A stretch of DNA of 64,000 nt from JABDMH01 sp964428345 (lineage in GTDB: Bacteria > Bacteroidota > Bacteroidia > Chitinophagales > Saprospiraceae), in assembly GCA_964428345.1 (NCBI GenBank), contig CAYRYD010000015.1, positions 41,190 through 105,189 on the forward strand, written 5' to 3'. The translations under genes were made by a program, and so were the position numbers. Positions within the stretch are counted from its first letter, which is position 1, and each line of letters starts with the position of its first letter. Below are positions 61,901 to 64,000 of the stretch, piece by piece. The notes beneath the pieces were generated by a model, which saw only the letters and a program-made list of their open reading frames with translations, was not told the DNA's origin and did not search any database.

Positions 61901-62553
61901 TTGGCCGAAGAACCGTCATTCAGCAGTGGTATAAAATTGGTCGGATACCTGGCTTCAATGACGTTGACGCCAATAAAAAGATCCAGATCGCCATCGTTGT
62001 CGTAATCGAAAAACTGGGCATGGGAGGAATGACTCGTATCGGCAATGCCGTATTCTTCAGCCATCTCCCTGAAGGATGGACGGCCCTCGTTGTCGTTACC
62101 CTGGTTGATGTACAAAAGATTTTTCCGCAATCCGGCTTCTTTTCGCATCGTATTGCATACATAGATATCCAGAAGACCATCAAGATTGATGTCGAGCATA
62201 TTGACTCCGGATGACCAATATTCTGGATCGGGTTTGCGAATGCCGGCCGGCCGACTCACATCTTCAAACCTTAAATCGCCCCGGTTGAGGTACATCCGGT
62301 TATCAACCTGGTTGCCGGCAAAGAAAAGGTCATCGAGACCATCTCCATTGAGATCACCGATAGCTACCCCAGCACCATTATAGACAAACTCACTCACCAG
62401 GATATTCAGGGAATCATTCTCCGTAATCTCATTGATGAAATCAATCCCCGAACGTGCCGGACTTACCAGTGAAAAGCGGCGATCATCCGCTTTCCGGCAA
62501 CCATACCAGCCGGTAATTACAAAAACAAACAATAGCCCAATACATCTATTCAT
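58990..62553 (-). CDS. CRTAC1-family lipoprotein with FG-GAP repeats and an ASPIC/UnbV domain
   Basis: A 1187-residue lipoprotein (signal ends at Cys19, WYGC). Two blocks of FG-GAP/VCBS repeats (about residues 55-500 and 640-1010) contain many calcium loops (DLNGDGLDDLFF, DYDNDGDLDLFI, DLDGDGDLDLVV, DFDRDGDLDLFI). Between them is the ASPIC/UnbV domain (about 520-610: LYLLSGRGYLSKSESVLHFGLG and IHWPGGQLQKF). Such proteins are surface-exposed partners of SusCD systems in Bacteroidota and probably bind glycans or glycoproteins. The start lies downstream of the susD terminator, so it has its own promoter or relies on read-through. Confidence 0.9.
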   Translation of the reverse strand: MNRCIGLLFVFVITGWYGCRKADDRRFSLVSPARSGIDFINEITENDSLNILVSEFVYNGAGVAIGDLNGDGLDDLFFAGNQVDNRMYLNRGDLRFEDVSRPAGIRKPDPEYWSSGVNMLDINLDGLLDIYVCNTMRKEAGLRKNLLYINQGNDNEGRPSFREMAEEYGIADTSHSSHAQFFDYDNDGDLDLFIGVNVIEARYPTNFIPLLNDGSSANRDNLFQNNWSDSLGHPVFQDVSLEAGILQDGYSHSTLIYDFNEDGWLDIYVANDYESNDLIFINNQDGTFSNRAGDIFKHFSLSAMGSDVADINNDGRPDLVTSEMQPYYNKRKKLFQGESSYQREILTRQFKYEHQYTRNTLQLNLGVSPETGLPIYADIGMYAKVQETDWSWATLFADYDNDGFQDLFIVNGFPKDVTDRDFGDFRTLASDLVSREELFAAIPEVKSPNFMFRNRGDLTFQEVTNDWGLNLPSFSNGAAYGDLDGDGDLDLVVNNIDDPAFIFENHGNELSASQYLRIKLRGPDQNPDAFGAAVEIFMGNERQKLYLLSGRGYLSKSESVLHFGLGDRTSVDSISIHWPGGQLQKFGPTSGGQTLAVTYRPEELFQRPVTPSKPDKEVYFSEVSAQYGLTFNHREIDFVDFNYQRTLPHKFSQYGPALAVGDVNSDGLDDLFIGASRSFPEVWYHQRPDGRFVSSEVNYKTSDRMLEEDAGTLLFDADQDGDLDLYIVRGGAQEAPGDPLYQDVLLINNGLGDFIPAPEALPEMLANGSCVKAADFDRDGDLDLFIGNRVLPRAYPKSGRSYLLRNDSQNGQIRFVDITEEVCPDLAFPGMISDALWTDFNGDFWPDLLLAGEWMPLMLFENQQGKLTNVTIPAGLDDYRGWWTSLAATDLDQDGDIDYLAGNFGENLYFQCSSGEPLRVYGQDLDKNGSIDPLISCYWRDSLGHRHEYLYHPRQDVIKQFVGIRKRFNTYAEFGESTVPEMFAGGEMEGALILTANWMKSSWIENLGDGQFAVHALPVEAQMAPVYGILPFDIDANGTPDILLVGNDFGVEVQQGRADAFVGLVLKNTGGELHAMTLDESRFLVPGDAKSLIQIRHALGQPLVVASQNNDILKVYSGRGVPKKNLLPLDPEVIKTRITFKDGKEQLQEHYWGTGFQAQSGRYMEVGDAVSEVRFFDNQGNELNIEQ

Positions 62554-62590
62554 GATCTGGTAAAAATAAAGATCTCATGATACAAAAAGC

Positions 62591-62618
62591 AAAGGGCCAT
62601 CAAGAAGATGGCCCTTTT
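62591..62618 (-). terminator. Intrinsic terminator after the susD-like gene
   Basis: Perfect 11-base stem AAAGGGCCATC/GATGGCCCTTT with a five-base loop (62591-62617). On the minus strand it is followed by GCTTTTTG; on the plus strand by TTTT, so it may work in both directions. Confidence 0.82.
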
Positions 62619-62643
62619 CATACAATAATATCTTGTTTAAGTA

Positions 62644-64000
62644 TTAGTATCCAGGATTCTGACTGAGTACATCGGCACCCTGAATGTCAATCTGGGTCTG
62701 CGGAATTGGATAATATTCATTCTTGCCGGCAGTAAATCTGGCACCGCCAAACATGGTGATCAGGTACTGGGCTTCATGCTCCAGATAGTCATTGAGTACA
62801 TCAGCAGCAACACCCCAACGAACCAGGTCAAAGAAACGGTGACCCTCACCCGAAAGTTCCAACTTGCGCTCGAGGCGTAAGGCAGTGGTTGCTGATGCTT
62901 TATCCGCAAAAACCGATGCCGGGTATTCACTGATGACGTAGTTGGCCGCATTCGAACCATCCGGATTCTTCACCCAGGCTGCGGAATTGGCTGCCCGGGC
63001 TCTGACCATATTCACCAATTCCCTGGCTCTCTCCAGTGAACCGGCTTCGATCTCGGCTTCAGCGGCCATCAGCAGTACATCGGCAAATCGGATGATGGTA
63101 TAGTTCATGATTGAATAACCTCGTGTCCAGCCGCTACCATCGGTAAATGTATTTTCCTGAGACTTGTAGTAAATATATTTTTTCGGAGAATACGGGCCGG
63201 CATAGGGTTGGTTACGGATCCAGGCTTTCCCCGGATGAGCGATCCAGTCAAGGTACGGAATACCTCTTCTACCAATCGACCAGTCAATCCGTGGGTCCAG
63301 GTTGCCGGCATCCGGGGTAAAGGGATCACTGGCTTCGACCCCCTGATCATGCTTCACCGCATTGGCCGGATCATTGTAAGAACCGTCTAAAAGCGGCAGG
63401 CCGTTAGCATCGGTGCGGAAAGAGTTGGCCAGCTCAAAACTGGGCTGGTTGAATCCGCAGCAGTTACCCGGTCCATCGGGTCCGGTATTATATGGGTAAT
63501 TGAGTACGTCAAATCCGTTGGAGTTATTGACATTACCGGTATTATTGGCTGACTCCACATCCATGACTGCTTCAGCATGATTGTCATTTTCAGCGTTGTA
63601 TATCTGAGCATAGTCGTCCAGCAAGGCATACTTCAGGCCGTTGGTAGTCACTCCATTGGCAATCACGTTGTCAAACCAGGTTTTGGCCTCCCCAAATTTA
63701 CCCTGAAACAATTTTGCCTTTCCCATATAGGCGGCTGCGGCCCATTTGTTTACCCGGCCAGCCTGCCCATGAGTCTCCGGGAGATTATCAAAGGCAAACT
63801 GGAAGTCAGCCTCGATCAGGCTCCACGCCGCACCGGAATTGGGAACAGCAGGGATGTCAGCAGCAGCAATAGTTTCGTCAATAAGTGGAACTCTATTGAA
63901 ATGCTTCTGGAGATCAAAGTAAAAATGACCCCGGAGTAGCCGGGCTTCACCGGCTATCCTTGCGGCATCAGCTCCGGAAACATCGGTGGCCTGGCTTAGC
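62644..64000 (-). CDS. susD: RagB/SusD family outer-membrane glycan-binding lipoprotein (C-terminal part)
   Basis: At least 452 residues are in the window; the frame stays open to the right edge, so the N-terminus with its lipoprotein signal is missing. TPR-like helices are seen (ARLLRGHFYFDLQKHFNRVPL, VNKWAAAAYMGKAKLFQGKFGEAKTW), followed by the typical SusD end: NYTIIRFADVLLMAAEAEIEAG, ERARELVNMVRARA, RLERKLELSGEGHRFFDLVRWG and PIPQTQIDIQG. It caps the SusC pore, which should lie just outside the window upstream, and helps import a glycan or oligopeptide. Followed by a strong terminator. Confidence 0.95.
   Translation of the reverse strand, partial: LSQATDVSGADAARIAGEARLLRGHFYFDLQKHFNRVPLIDETIAAADIPAVPNSGAAWSLIEADFQFAFDNLPETHGQAGRVNKWAAAAYMGKAKLFQGKFGEAKTWFDNVIANGVTTNGLKYALLDDYAQIYNAENDNHAEAVMDVESANNTGNVNNSNGFDVLNYPYNTGPDGPGNCCGFNQPSFELANSFRTDANGLPLLDGSYNDPANAVKHDQGVEASDPFTPDAGNLDPRIDWSIGRRGIPYLDWIAHPGKAWIRNQPYAGPYSPKKYIYYKSQENTFTDGSGWTRGYSIMNYTIIRFADVLLMAAEAEIEAGSLERARELVNMVRARAANSAAWVKNPDGSNAANYVISEYPASVFADKASATTALRLERKLELSGEGHRFFDLVRWGVAADVLNDYLEHEAQYLITMFGGARFTAGKNEYYPIPQTQIDIQGADVLSQNPGY

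Overview
The window looks like a chromosomal scaffold from a member of the Bacteroidota, probably a Saprospiria- or Chitinophagia-type aerobe (inference). The evidence is a SusD/RagB protein, large CRTAC1/FG-GAP lipoproteins, Bacteroidota-type LptD, FtsX/MacB-like permeases of about 800 residues, DUF4097 and DUF6438 proteins, and several promoters of the Bacteroidota type (TTTG or TTG, 19-20 bases, TAnnTTTG). Shine-Dalgarno signals are mostly absent. A run of 100 N marks an assembly gap, so this is a draft scaffold. No rRNA, tRNA, CRISPR array, integrase or intact transposase was seen.

Layout. 1-4.3 kb (minus): the two subunits of a molybdenum hydroxylase, an aldo/keto reductase with an AraC regulator, and hemW. 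4.3-6.5 kb (plus): an Omp85-type barrel and a DUF2853 protein. 6.7-11.6 kb (minus): two tandem FtsX-like permeases, one broken by two frameshifts. 11.8-18.5 kb: a small membrane protein, trpB2, a cNMP-binding patatin phospholipase, a MITE-like element, an enolase-superfamily enzyme, and a convergent acyltransferase-like protein fused to a cNMP-binding domain. 18.5-26.2 kb: valS, an ECF sigma factor with its partner, a pyrophosphatase-like lipoprotein that seems to have lost its active site, an OmpA lipoprotein and several small exported proteins. 26.2-37.4 kb: envelope genes (lptD, a SPOR amidase, an MCE protein, murB with an MsbA-like exporter), YceI, pirin and a second AraC regulator. 37.7-39.7 kb: DinB-like and unknown proteins. 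40-44.7 kb: a ferredoxin, korA, korB and an FAD/NAD(P) reductase operon. 44.9-46.3 kb: a glycosyltransferase next to a dead cupin epimerase. 46.5-55.2 kb: two BNR-propeller proteins, an ECF sigma/HEAT membrane protein/DUF4097 operon and a threonine dehydratase-like enzyme. 55.2-56.0 kb: a repeat array around the gap. 56-64 kb: a Tat-exported TIM-barrel protein, a haem-c FG-GAP lipoprotein coupled to a CRTAC1 protein, and a partial SusD.

How the genes fit together. Most of the content serves the cell envelope and polymer use: lipopolysaccharide export, peptidoglycan synthesis and cleavage, lipid-transport MCE protein, outer-membrane assembly, and surface lipoproteins with propeller folds. Central metabolism is represented by the ferredoxin-dependent 2-oxoacid oxidoreductase operon. 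The most unusual non-coding signal is the array at 55.3-55.9 kb. It has at least three copies of one hairpin, each followed on the minus strand by a run of T, and a near-perfect Bacteroidota promoter at its upstream end, which suggests a tandem small-RNA locus. The most unusual gene group is the pair of proteins with CAP-type cNMP-binding domains at 14.0-18.5 kb.
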